A stretch of DNA of 64,000 nt from Daedaleopsis sinensis (Eukaryota > Basidiomycota > Agaricomycetes > Polyporales > Polyporaceae). The stretch covers positions 2,914,001 to 2,978,000 of the forward strand of contig CM066300.1 in NCBI GenBank assembly GCA_033807695.1. Reading direction: 5' to 3'. The notes beneath the pieces were generated by a model. It did no database searches and was not told the DNA's origin. It worked only from the letters and a program-made list of their open reading frames with translations. Below, in pieces: positions 46,591-57,663 of this stretch. Every line of letters begins with the position of its first letter. Positions within the stretch are counted from its first letter, which is position 1. Position numbers and translations under genes: made by a program.

Positions 46591-49500
46591 TTATGACCAG
46601 GGCGTACGGGCAACATAATCCACGCACCGGTTCCACTCCTCCTCAGACAAGGAGATAACAGAGAGCGGGTGAGGCGCGTTTTTGAGGAGATTGTTGTCCT
46701 TCGGTTGCTTGCCGGTTATGATATCCTCAGCCTCCTTGCGAATTTGGATCATAGCGTCGCAGAATCTGAACGCGACGTTAGAAGAATATCGCAGACAAAA
46801 GCATGGATCATGGGCATACCTATCGATCTCCTCCAGGGTCTCTGACTCAGTAGGCTCGATAAGCATGCAAGTGGAGATGGGCCACGAGCAGGTGGGAGGG
46901 TGGAATCCGTAGTCTTGTAGACGCTTGGCAAAGTCGTTGACCTTTAGGCCCGCCGTTTTGTCGAACTCTGCGAGGTCGATCAGGAGCTCGTGGGCGACGC
47001 GGCCCTTTCCGTTCTTGTAACGGAGTGTGTAGTGGCCAGACAGACGGTGCGCCATGTAGTTGGCGTTGAGGAGCGCGACCTTCGACGCGTCCGAGAGACC
47101 GGTACCACCAAGCATTTTGATGTACGCCCAGGAGATGAGCAGAATGGACGCGCTTCCGAAGGGCGCCGCAGCCACGGCATCGATTGCCTTCTCTCCTCCA
47201 GTAGCCACGAGGGGGTGGGACGGAAGGAAAGGCGCGAGATGCTCTGCGACGCAAATGGGTCTACGAGGTGTGTCAGTCAGGCTGGCCAGTCATCACCGCT
47301 GAACTTAGCAGACTGACCCAACACCAGGACCACCTCCGCCATGAGGACTAGCAATTTGGTTTTAGCTTTAGAATAGATAATGAAGTGACGGGCGTTGCTT
47401 ACATTGCGAAGGTCTTGTGTAGGTTCATGTGACAGACGTCGCCACCGCAGATCGCGGGGTTCGTCACCCCTACCTGGGCGTTCAGGTTGGCACCATCCAG
47501 ATACACCTGTCCTCCGTTGTCATGAATGATCTTGCAGGCCTATCGTATACCATGTGAGAAACCACCGAGACGCGAAGAAAATAAAAACTTACGTCTTGCA
47601 CACCGTGTTCGAATACACCGAAAGTCGATGGATACGTGATCTGTTGACCTTTGTTACCTCGACTGACTATGAGTGATCACAATGGGTTACGAACCATGAA
47701 AGCGGCAAGGTTGTCCTTGTGCTGTTCAGCCTTAGCACGTAGGTCTTCGAGGTCCAAATTGCCATCGGCGTGGGTCTTGACGGCCACTACCTTGAGCCCT
47801 GCCATAACCGCCGACTGCACACATGATGAGCGATAACATCCTAGACAGTGTGTATAGAGACTTACTGCAGGGTTGGTGCCGTGTGCGCTGACAGGGATCA
47901 AACAAATGTTACGGTGACCCTCTCCGCGAGACTCGTGGTACGCCCTGATGACCGACAGACCAGCGTACTCACCCGCAGCACCTGAGTTGGGCTGAAGGGA
48001 GCACGCAGAGAAGCCAGTGATCTTGCAGAGATCAGACTCCAGTTCCTGGGAGAAGGTCTTCGGTAAGGGGGCTCGGTCACGGACATTTTAGAGGACAATA
48101 CCTTGATCAACTCCAGATACCCCTGGACTTGGTGCTTCGGCGCGAACGGATGCACGGAGGAAAACTCTGGCCAAGTGACTGGGATCATGCTACTCGTGCT
48201 GTTGAGCTTCATCGTGCAGCTGCCGAGGGGGATCATGGCGTGTACAAGACCGAGGTCCTTCGACTGGAGGTGGTAGATGTAACGGAGCATTTCAGTTTCC
48301 GAATGGTGGGCGTTAAAGACCGGGTGGGGCAAAAACTGCGAGGTGCGGCGCAATGCATCAGGGATGGCGAAGGTCGAAGGAGGCGTCAGGTCACTGAGAG
48401 AGAGGGAAGGACTGGATGCAGCGGAGGCGAAGACGTTGATCAGAGCAACGACGTCCTCGACACCGACGCTCTCGTCCAAGGTCAAGCCGACATGCTTGTC
48501 ATCGACTCTGCGCAGATTTACGCCAGACACCACAGCCGCGGTATGTACAGCTTCCGCGTCCTTCGCAGCGCCAGTGACATCGAAGGTGAGGGTATCGAAG
48601 TATTCCGCGCTCGTTGTTTTGTATCCGAAGCTCTCCACGGCGGTTTTGATAATTTGCGTCAGACCGTGGACCTTCTGAGCGATGCGTTGCAGATTAACGG
48701 GGCCATGGTAGACTGCATACATCGCGGCCATGTTCGCGAGAAGTGCCTGACTGGTGCAGATGTTACTGGTAGCCTTCTCACGACGAATGTGCTGCTCCCG
48801 AGCTGCATGGAGATTTAGTTACGGCGAAGCTGGGCCGAGATATTGTCACTCACTTTGCAGAGCCAAACGATACGCAGGGTTTCCGCGGACATCGCGACTA
48901 CGGCCGATGAGGCGGCCAGGCATCTTGCGCTTCAGCTTGTCTGTGCATGCAAAGAATGCGGCGTGTGGGCCACCATAGCCAGCGGGAACCCCAAAGCGGG
49001 CAGAGTTTCCAAGGACGATATCAGCACCCCATTCACCAGGCGGCTTGAGCATCGTGAGCGCCAGGAGATCCGTAGCACACACGACAAGGGCGCCAGCTGC
49101 ATGAACAGAATCTGCCAATCCGGAGAAGTCCTTGACGGCTCCGTTCACATCGGGATACTGAACGAGAATACCGCAGAGATCCTTGCGGACGTCGTCGCTG
49201 AGGTCCTTGAACGTGTCACCGACGACCAGGTTGATACCAAATCCTTTTGCCCGCGTCTTGAGAACGGCGATGGTCTGAGGCGCAACGCCGGTGTCCGCAA
49301 AGAAAGTCCGTTTCTTGCCGTTGGTGCCCGTAAACGCCATGACCATGCCTTCGGCCGCAGCCGTCGCCTCGTCCAAAAGAGACGCGTTGGCAATGTCCAT
49401 CGACGTCAATGACATCACCATCGTCTGGAAATTCACCAGGGACTCAAGACGACCTGTTACAAGAGTTCGCGAATTCATGAGGCTACTCCAAGACCGAGTT

Positions 49501-50044
49501 GGACTAGGTCATACCTTGAGCAATCTCGGGCTGGTATGGCGTGTAAGGCGTGTACCAGGCAGGGCTCTCCATGACCTGATTAACGCGGATCGCCTGAATT
49601 TCAAACTAGGATTTAGAGTGAAGCGCGACTTACGTTCCGCAGGATGACCGGAGGTACGACCGCGTTGTGATAGCCCATACCGATGTAGCTCTTGAACGGC
49701 TTGTTCGCCTTGCCGAGCTCCTTCGCCCTCCGAAAGAGCTCGGACTCGCTGAGCGCAGGGATAGACTCGTTGCTCACAGCCGTGGCGGAACACCTGATCT
49801 TCTCGGGCACGGTGTCCGCGACAAACGCGTCCATGGAGTCGTACCCAAGTTTGGCGAGCATGCGCGCGACCTCGCTATCATCAGGGCCAACATGGCGATC
49901 CGTGAACGTGTCGAGAGGGGAGAACAGAGAAGAGGGCGCCTTCGCTGTCGCGAGGCCGCGCGACATGACCTCCGGACGAGCAGAGCGGGCATGGTGGGTG
50001 AGCTGCCTCGCGAGGAGGACAGAGACGTTGCGGAATACCGCCAT
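46591..50044 (-). CDS. GCV2: Glycine dehydrogenase (decarboxylating), P-protein, mitochondrial
   Basis: PLP-dependent P-protein of the glycine cleavage system, mitochondrial matrix. It starts [21 protein letters not shown] (presequence) and contains [61 protein letters not shown] and [22 protein letters not shown]. The C-terminal half has [19 protein letters not shown] sequence (read here as [15 protein letters not shown]), then the PLP-lysine block [17 protein letters not shown] with HGGGGPG, and ends [11 protein letters not shown] at 46591. About ten introns. Glycine dehydrogenase is a recurrent neighbour of MAT-A in agaricomycetes, supporting the locus call. Confidence 0.94.
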
Positions 50045-50853
50045 GGGCGGGCGATGGGCACCGAGCGACCCGGTGAGGAGGTGGAGTGGAGAGAGTGATG
50101 GAGAGGGAGGCGATGGAAGAGAGGGGCATTTTTGAGGAGGATGTGTTCACCGAGCCATTCACCGAGTAAAAGCATGCTCTTATCGTCCAACCCATCCTCC
50201 TCAACTTTTACATACTCGCTACCCGACTCCGGCGCTCCGCCCGGTTCCACATCCCGCCCAGTGTCCTTCCACTCTTTATCCTTTCCTGTCGCCGTTGAGG
50301 TTGGCTCATAATTGCGAAGAATAATTACATGAGCAGTATGGCAGTAGCTCTACATATCCCGCGCATAAATCATATGGACCGAGACTTGCAGACGCGCTGA
50401 AAGACAAACGGAGCTGGCAGCGGAAGCCCAGGCGCGGGGCCGTTCCGCGTGGTGAAAAAGTTTTTCTCTCTTGGCTCGGCTCCTTCGCCTGCCTGTTCCG
50501 AAGCCTCGACCCGCCGCTTGGTTGCCTTTTCCGGAATGCGCCCGCCCATAACCTCTGTCCGGTACGTAAATGGCAAAACACCGACTGCGACTAAGCATCG
50601 CTGACCGTCTCCGATATTTTGTGTGTTGGGTGTACTGTTGTCTGCATGGTCTGCCAGCGCTGCATGGCATCCGAGTTGCCACCGAGCGCGATCTCTCGTC
50701 GACTTCTTCCTTATCGCACCGGTTGTCTCGGCAAGTGGGAACATCACTTGTTTGTATTCAAATTGGGCGTCGTGCTCTGAACGCCGAAAGTACAGCAAAT
50801 TAAAGTAGGACAGCTAGCATCTGACATCTCCGACACATGCATTGAGAAAGCGG
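50045..50853. other. Intergenic region between ARMH3-like and GCVP genes
   Basis: About 800 bp, GCVP promoter side plus the 3' region of the ARMH3-like gene. Minus-strand ORFs at 50306-50798 show no conserved features and are not called. Confidence 0.5.
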
Positions 50854-53502
50854 TCATGGCATGAGTGCCATTCCATCAGCGTACGCGAACCGGATGAAGC
50901 CTACTATATCATCCGACTGCTTTCTGTAGGAGATGTCGCGTTAGCCCACAGGAGGTGGCCCTCGTAGAAAGCTCGCTATTACTCACGAAGGGTCATCTGT
51001 CCCATGCAAGTCGTTGTCGTATCTCAAGCCATCCTTGTCGATTTCTTTCGCCACGGCGCGTAGCCCCTGGTTAGCCGAGCGGACTCCCGCATCCCGCAGC
51101 TTCATCTCATAATGTTCGGCCACGGCCGTGATATTCACGAGAGCTTGCGAGCCGCGCGGTCTCAGCCCTGACAGGCGTTTCTGAGCGACATTAGAGTGGG
51201 GGTTCGCCAACTTGTCCAGGAGGCTTTGTTGTTTCCGAAAGACGTCCGCTGAGCGTACAATTTCATACTAAGGGTTCTCAGTCAGCGATAGCAAGTTCAA
51301 GATTGAGATCATACATACCACAAGTTCGTGTACTGTTTTCGGGCTGGGAAGCAGCTGCTCGCTCCGACATAGAGCGAAGTCGACTACCAACAACGTCTGT
51401 AGCATGATTAGCATCGGTAGTGATCCATCACTATAGGTCACACCTCTTGCACCAGTTGCTCAACGCCTCCTGTAGTCACCAGACTGTCCAACTTGTTCGC
51501 TAGGAAGTCCAAGAGCAGCACCAGCGCCCTCCACAGCTCTTGCCAATGATATTCTATAGCGCGTGTCAGTAGACGTATAAGAAGATTTCTCGAAAATCTC
51601 ACCTAGTCGTACGTGCTCCTTCTGAAGATACCACAGCATCTTATAACAAATCCTCACACAGGTTCTATCCAAGGATGAGTTGACCGATGCGGCCCCACTT
51701 CTTGAGAACTCACAGATAACACGCGACCTCCAGCTTCTTGTGGAGGTTATGTCGCAGCCATAGTATACAACAATCCAATAGTGCACATATCGGCGGTCGA
51801 GGTGGTTGTACCTGAGGTAGTGGAGGTTGTCTCTGCATAACGAGGTGTGAACCATCAGATGCATTGGGAGGGGACTTCTGGGAGACGCACCTGGCGGCAC
51901 AACCGCACATCCTCTGTGCTATTCTCTCGCAGGGCATCCATCGTGACATCGTCCTCTGTCATGACCAGCAGAGAATTCAAAGCCAGGCTCGCATACGCGA
52001 TCGCGCGAGGAGACGAGGAGGAGGAGGCGTGAGATAATAGATAGGACGACAAGGACAAAAGTGTAAGGGGAAGCGGCGTGATCCTGGTCGCAGTCTTCTT
52101 CTCTGCCTTAGCCGCAGCCAACGTGCCAGCGAATACTTGGCGAAACGTTGGGCTGCCGTGGAGAAACTCAAATAAAGGTAAGAGGATCACACAAGCTTCG
52201 ATAGGCCTGTCGAACGATGTAAGCAACGGCGTAGCATAGTCGAGAGTCAAAATGATGCAGACGCACTGGTTCTTGAACAGTTCTCGAGGTGGATCCACGG
52301 GGGTCGAGGAGAAGGCGCGATCCGGTCGCAATGATGACAAAAGGGATCCAAAGCTCGCCGTCAGTGTTGGCGGCGAGTCATCTAAAATGGCTTGGTAGGC
52401 TCTGTGCCGTCCTCCTTAGTTACCGGAGTCATGACGAATAGTAGGGCACTAACGCACTTCACGGCAGCCGAAGCAGCGAAATTCGCGGCCCAACAGACCA
52501 TTCGCATGAAATCTTCATCCTCGGATTCTCGTATACGTCGAAGGTACGGATTCAGCTTCGCAGCATCAGACTTGTGGAAGTTAGCAAGGAGGGCCAGGAG
52601 CAGGACCGCTTCAAAGGTGAACTGCTCTGTGTCTGGTGAAGTAACAGTCTGTATAACACCCTATGAGTATGAATGGGTTTCGACCGAGGATATGCGCTTC
52701 ACCGTAACGATGGAAGGAAATAGGTCATGCTGGAGGAAGTATGCCCCTGGACTCAGTTGACTGATACCGCACACGAAGATTACAGCAAGCTGTAACACTT
52801 CATGACGGAGTCCAGCTAGAGAGTACCCATTCAATGTGTTGCATGTTAAAGTACACAAGGACACTTACCTGATGCGGATGTATCACGAAGTATCTCGTCG
52901 ATGGCAGCAGTGAGACCCTGGGCAGGTCGAACGTTATGGAGTGGGACGGTGATGTTCGAGGATAGTCTCACCTTGAAGAACGGATCACTGCCACTGACTC
53001 CACCAGCAAAGACCTCCATCACTTCCCATCCTGCCAAGTTCTTGCTGAGGAGGCTGCGACTAAAGACCCCAAGGGTCGCAGCAGCGTGTACTTTCTTGAC
53101 TTCGTCCACAGAGTCAGAGCGGAGGGCTTGCAGGCATGCACCGACCGCATTGTTCAATATGGGCTACTGGTTCCATGGTTCTTGGTTTCAGGAGGGAGCC
53201 GAGTGGGGAGCCGATCTGGACCAGTACTGCAACGCACCTTGACCCGGCCGAGGCAGTCATCCTTCCGTAGCTCACTCAATTTCGCAGACAAGAACTCTCT
53301 TTCTACCTCAAGATCAAGAAGACCCAGCCAAAAGTCATTGGGGTCCTGCTTTAGTCCCACGAGCAGCTCTGTTGGTACACCCTGCACAATTGCGAGTCAA
53401 GCTGAGGCCTGGAATTCGGGTAAGGGAACAACTTGCCTGAAGAAGTCGCGTGTACGTTGTCGCAAAACGTGAGGCAAACTGCGCAGATCCACGTCTATCC
53501 AT
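50854..53502 (-). CDS. ARMH3/C10orf76-like armadillo-helical protein (DUF1741)
   Basis: Homologue of ARMH3, a Golgi-associated factor supporting PI4KB and GBF1 function. The chosen start gives MDRRGSAQFASRFATTYTRLLQ, joined by a GC-AG intron (53382-53436) to GVPTELLVGLKQDPNDFW. Conserved segments follow: LLSKNLAGWEVMEVFAGGVSGSDPFF, LRHEVLQLAVIFVCGISQLSPGAYFL with QHDLFPSIVT, EQFTFEAVLLLALLANFHKSDAAKLNPYLRRI, ANPHSNVAQKRLSGLRPRGSQALVNITAVAEHYE, and a last exon ending DDIVGFIRFAYADGMALMP with the stop at 50854-50856. About a dozen introns. In-frame sequence continues upstream of the chosen ATG to a stop near 53610 without another ATG, so an extra 5' exon cannot be excluded. Confidence 0.85.
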
Positions 53503-53753
53503 TTCAGACAAAGCAACGAGGTACAGTTTATGTACGAGATCGAGTGTCCGATGGTACGGCGGGAAGGAGAACGCGCTGCCTGCGTGACGCAGTCGCGCTT
53601 AGCACTCGATCGCTTCTGGGTGGCGGTGCAAATAATACAGCTGCAGCCTGCAGGCGATCATATGCTAAGGTGGCAGTAGGTGGCACAAGCGTAGTACGCA
53701 CGTACCAACGTCGACTGTAAAACTACTGGGAGATAGAATATTCCAGCCGCCTT

Positions 53754-55767
53754 TCATGTAGTTCCTGCCAGTCCAGCTTCCATCATATCCGTTACCCATC
53801 CCTGGAATGTCTCGTGCTTCAACCTCACATCCTCCAAGAGATATCGTATCCCGAGGAATGCCTTCCTCCCTCTGCGCTCTCCCTCCTGCTCGTCCTCCGT
53901 ACTCCCGACTTGCTCTTCCCCCTCGTCTTCTATATCCTCTACCACGCCTGGGAACCCGAAGTGGTTCTCGTCTACCCTCGGAGCGGCGGAGGACGACGCA
54001 AAGGCGGCGCGAAACAACACCCTCAAACAGAGCAGGGCTGTGAGCGAGCTCGGTGGGGGGTCGACATGAGGATGCATATACGTCACTCGCGTCGAGCGTG
54101 CTGGCGGCGGAGGTCGAGAAGTGGGCTCGGGGACAGGATGTGGATAATTCATAGACGGCAACGTGATTGTCTCCGGCTGATTGGGGTCTTTCGGCGGCGG
54201 CTGCATGTCAGGTAGATGGGTTAGGACATGTCCGCGCATCTGCACCTTCGTGATTTCCTTCTGAATGCATGTGGCCCATCGACAAGGAATGTGCGAGCCC
54301 TCGGCCGAGTTGATGTGTTGCTCCAAGACGTGTTCGTACAGTGCGGTCGTCGAGTCGAACCTTTCGGTCGAACACTGTTCCCATTTGCATTTGAATTGCG
54401 TGTCGGAGGAAACGTCTTTCCGGCGGTCGACACCCCTGACGATGAACCGCTGCGGCGGACCAGGTAAAACCATGGCTTGAGCCTGCGGGAAGACCGCGTT
54501 GACATTCTTGATCACGTCCGATGCAACCAGGAGAGGGTGGCGGTCTTGGTGCGGAAGGAAAACATCCTTGTACAGGTTCCAGAAGTCTACCTGTGTGAGC
54601 TCTCCATCCGGTTTGGCGACGAACATGGCTTTCATCCTATCCGTTCATCATGAGCGAGAGTTAAGACAAGTATAGCCGACCTCACTCACCAGTCGTAACA
54701 GCGTTGAGGCTCTGGAACAGGAAGTAAGCTCTCAAGCTCTTCCTTCGTGAGCTCGTGGTTGGTGATGGTATGAGACTGCGCAGGCGCGGTGTACACAGGC
54801 ATGCCAATCTCAAACGAGACGTTCTCTTCCATTTGGTCGGCCAGGATGAGAGATACGAGCAACCTGAGGGTCCCGGGCATCCTAGGGTGCAGTAAGAAAG
54901 CCTTGGTCATGAGGGGATTTGAAAGATGTGCGTATAGATAGTTCAGAGCAGCGTCGATCAGATCCTTGTCCAGGATGAGGGGAAGAACATTCATTGCTGT
55001 CTCTAGAGCCGGAGCTTGCGTGTATAATTGATGGTTATTCACTGGATTGGAGTAGATGACGGTGAGGGTGGTTAACGCCGAGATGATCAGCGACCGGTTG
55101 GAAGAGGAGCCTGCGATCTTCTGCAAGGGTCCCACTGGGCTGGCACGAGGTGGCGCAGCTGAAATAGGGAGGGTAACGGAATCAGCGATCGACTGTAGGA
55201 TCTCCAACACGAAGAGGATGAATTCGGAGTTGGCATCCGTGTTTGGTTCGAGATCGTGGAGAGTGCCTAGTATCAGTTCTGAGATTCTGGAGTACCCCGA
55301 GAGTTCGCGAGCGTTCGACTCATGCATGGCGGCGTTCCGGAGGATGAAGAGTGATTCCATGGCATGTCTTCTTTTGCGTTCCTGATCTTTGGATAGAGCA
55401 AAGAAGATGGCAGTTTCGCTATACTGCTTGTATCCCTCTTTGATGTACCATAGAGGCCACTCGAAGAGCGCGTCTGTTAGACCAGGGATCGCTATGAGCA
55501 TGAACTGCTCGTTTTGACAGAGACGGCATAGCCGGTCGAGTGCCCATGCCACTTCCGAATCGATCCCGGAGCGCAAGGAGAGAAGCATCCGATTGTTCGG
55601 GGTCGCCTCCGTGTACCATCCTACGAATATCTAAGCGAGGTACAGCGTCTCGGATATAGGTACAACTCACGTTCATAGTCATCCGTAACATTCGCACGGG
55701 GGGTAGGAGGTATGGATCCTGGACGGCGAAGACCAGCTACTTGTGATGAGCTGGCAACCGTAGTCAT
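53754..55767 (-). CDS. RSC9: RSC9-like chromatin-remodelling complex subunit
   Basis: Subunit of the SWI/SNF-class RSC complex. The start MTTVASSSQVAGLRRPGSIPPTPR is followed after short introns by an armadillo-like helical region (LLSLRSGIDSEVAWALDRLCRL, PGLTDALFEWPLWYIKEGYK, AMESLFILRNAAMHESNARELSG). The second part has two C2H2-like fingers: CKWEQC with LYEHVLEQH and CRWATC with MRGHVLTH. It ends MEAGLAGTT at 53754-53756. This combination of helical region plus paired CxxxxC-HxxxxH fingers is typical of fungal Rsc9. No ARID domain is visible. Three exons or so, with the 5' exon very short. Confidence 0.85.
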
Positions 55768-56271
55768 AGTGCTTGTGAGCCTATGAAGATGCGACTCGAA
55801 GAGTAGGATTGAGCGAGGGTGGTTGGCGAGATGTGAAAGGCGCTTGGAGGAGGGGGCCCAGAGGGGGCCGCAGGTGGTGGATTCAAATTGCGGCAAAGAC
55901 GCGTTCGACGCGTCGCGTGGCACGTGAAGGATTTGCACGGGCGCTTGTCCCCTCGACGCTACTACATAGTACTAGTAGGCGGCTCTACTTACTACTAGAC
56001 CCAGACTAGACTTCTCCCCACCGAACTGCCCTATACAATCCAGCCTACAAACCTCGTTCATAAATGGCTGTGTGCTGCTTCATCTTCGGTGAATATCTTT
56101 CACGGCCTCACTAGTTGTCTGGAAGTTCTGCCACGTCTTCAGGTGCAATTGACAAGTGGCAGAGATTTGCAACGATCCTTCGTGAATCTTCCCGAACTGC
56201 AGTCTGGTGAGTAGAGATTAATACTAGCGGACAACCAAGCAGCACACTTAGCATCATCTTTTATAGCGAAC
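55768..56271. other. Intergenic region upstream of the F-box relic
   Basis: About 500 bp between divergent RSC9 and the F-box pseudogene. A GTGAGT...TAG intron-like element at about 56210-56266 ends 5 bp before the relic's ATG; the intact downstream F-box gene has the same arrangement at 57606-57659, so the 5' UTR intron is probably shared by descent. Confidence 0.5.
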
Positions 56272-57180
56272 ATGGAGAATACTTACACGGGGCTGTCTAC
56301 GATCAACAAGGATGTGCTGGGACATATGTTCGATCACATAGAGAGCGGTTTGAGCAGGAGAATACTACCCTTGGAAGACAGCAGAGCGTAGTATTCTCTT
56401 GCTCAAGCCGCTCTCTACAGAGAGGTCTTCTTCTTTCCATGGGATGACCGTCCAAGAGATCTTATCCTTACTCGCACATGGCCCCATCCTTCGCCGACAT
56501 GTTCGACGGCTTTCCCTCGTCACTCTCTGGATTCATGCTCCTCCTCAAAGCTCTGCGATTGGATACAGTCTATCCCCTCCTCCACGAGTTCCAATGGTCA
56601 GGGATTCGAAGAAAGATCTTGCCAGCCATCATAGCGTCCCCCGCAATACCTCAAGCATACAACTACTCTGTAGAGAAGCTCTGTTCAATACTTGATCTGT
56701 GCTATCTCTCAAACCCGACCTTTGGAGCTCGCCGGTCATCAAATAGGCGACCTGCTTCCGCCAGAGTTCAGCAGTCTCTATCTCTCCGCTCAATATGGTC
56801 CTGTCTTCGACAAATTCCTCTCTGCGGTGGGCTCGCGTCTCGAATCACCCACATGATCTATATCGATCACTACAAGAACTGGACTCTTTTTTGTGGCCGT
56901 CGAGACCAGCTACCCTAAGCTGAGAGCGCTCGCGTTCTACGCATCATTCGGGGGGCGGGTCAATATACTCTCAATGTGGATCGTCTACGTCAATAAGGTC
57001 ACTTTGAAAACCTGTCTTGTTCCGAGGGTGCGTACACCGTTGGCATCTCGAGCTCTCCGTCAACGGGACGTCGTTGCTGCTCCAGCTCCTTGATAGGGTG
57101 CGGATACGCTAAAGACAGCTCAAAGCCCTCACATTCGCTTCTCAAGGACACCTGCATCGTTGAAGCCAGTAGCTTTCTAT
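56272..57180 (+). pseudogene. Decayed paralogue of the adjacent F-box/LRR-like gene
   Basis: Pieces of the protein encoded at 57664-58734 are recognisable here in order but in changing frames: DVLGHMFDHI (against DVLYHIFTDE), AQAALYREV (AQSALYRDL), LRRHVRRLSLVTLWIHAP (LRRHVRRLTLMTLWTHSP), HEFQWSGIRRKIL (REFQWVWLRGHIL), LELAGHQIGDL (LEISGHEIGEL), YLSAQYGPVFDKFLSAVGSRLES (HLSAGYGPMFDKLLAAVGERLDS), and near 57095-57170 a stop-interrupted LKALTFASQGH (LRTLRFSFRHA). At least four frame changes and several stops make it non-coding. A 30-bp inverted repeat replaces the F-box core. Confidence 0.85.
56339..56417 (+). repeat. 30-bp inverted repeat (hairpin) in the F-box relic
   Basis: The arm 56339-56368 is the reverse complement of 56388-56417 except at two positions, with a 19-nt loop. 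In plus-strand RNA both exceptions would be G-U wobble pairs, so the stem is continuous. The right arm is the relic's own AQAALYRE coding segment; the left arm is an inverted copy of it. Confidence 0.9.
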
Positions 57181-57663
57181 CAAGCCACGGAACCCTACCA
57201 CGCAGGATGAGATCAGATCATATCTCGAATTCACGTATGTATCTTCCACCAGCATAGGTCTATATCGCATTAAGCCCTCTAACAGATGACTACGGGGAGT
57301 TCGGCGTCGTCCCGGGATGACCCAAGCGGTCGTTTTGCATAGGTGTATGCGTTCTGCCAATAGAATTGATTGGATGGATCTGCGGCACTGGCAGGCGAGC
57401 TTCGTCAACCGGGCATGACATACGGGGATAACTCCTGCAGGCCTGACTACTTGATGCTACAGCGTTCTTACGGAGGACATCTGTATAAAAACATTCTGAC
57501 AGATGACTTCTGAGCATAACCTTAACTCGTCACTTTTACATCCTCTTTCATCTGAGTGCTCATCCCGATTGCAGTAGGACCTAACAACCTCTCGACTACA
57601 TATTGTGAGTGAATTCGCGACTCTGTTTGCAAGTTTGCTGGCGTCTGACGTGTCGTAGGCATC
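57181..57663. other. Promoter and 5' UTR intron of the F-box gene
   Basis: No coding region seen. A GTGAGT...GTCGTAG intron-like element at about 57606-57659 lies just before the start codon and is probably a 5' UTR intron. Confidence 0.5.

Noticed and set aside
50306..50798. Overlapping minus-strand ORFs between GCVP and the ARMH3-like gene
   Set aside because: No conserved motif in any of the frames and no supporting splice structure.
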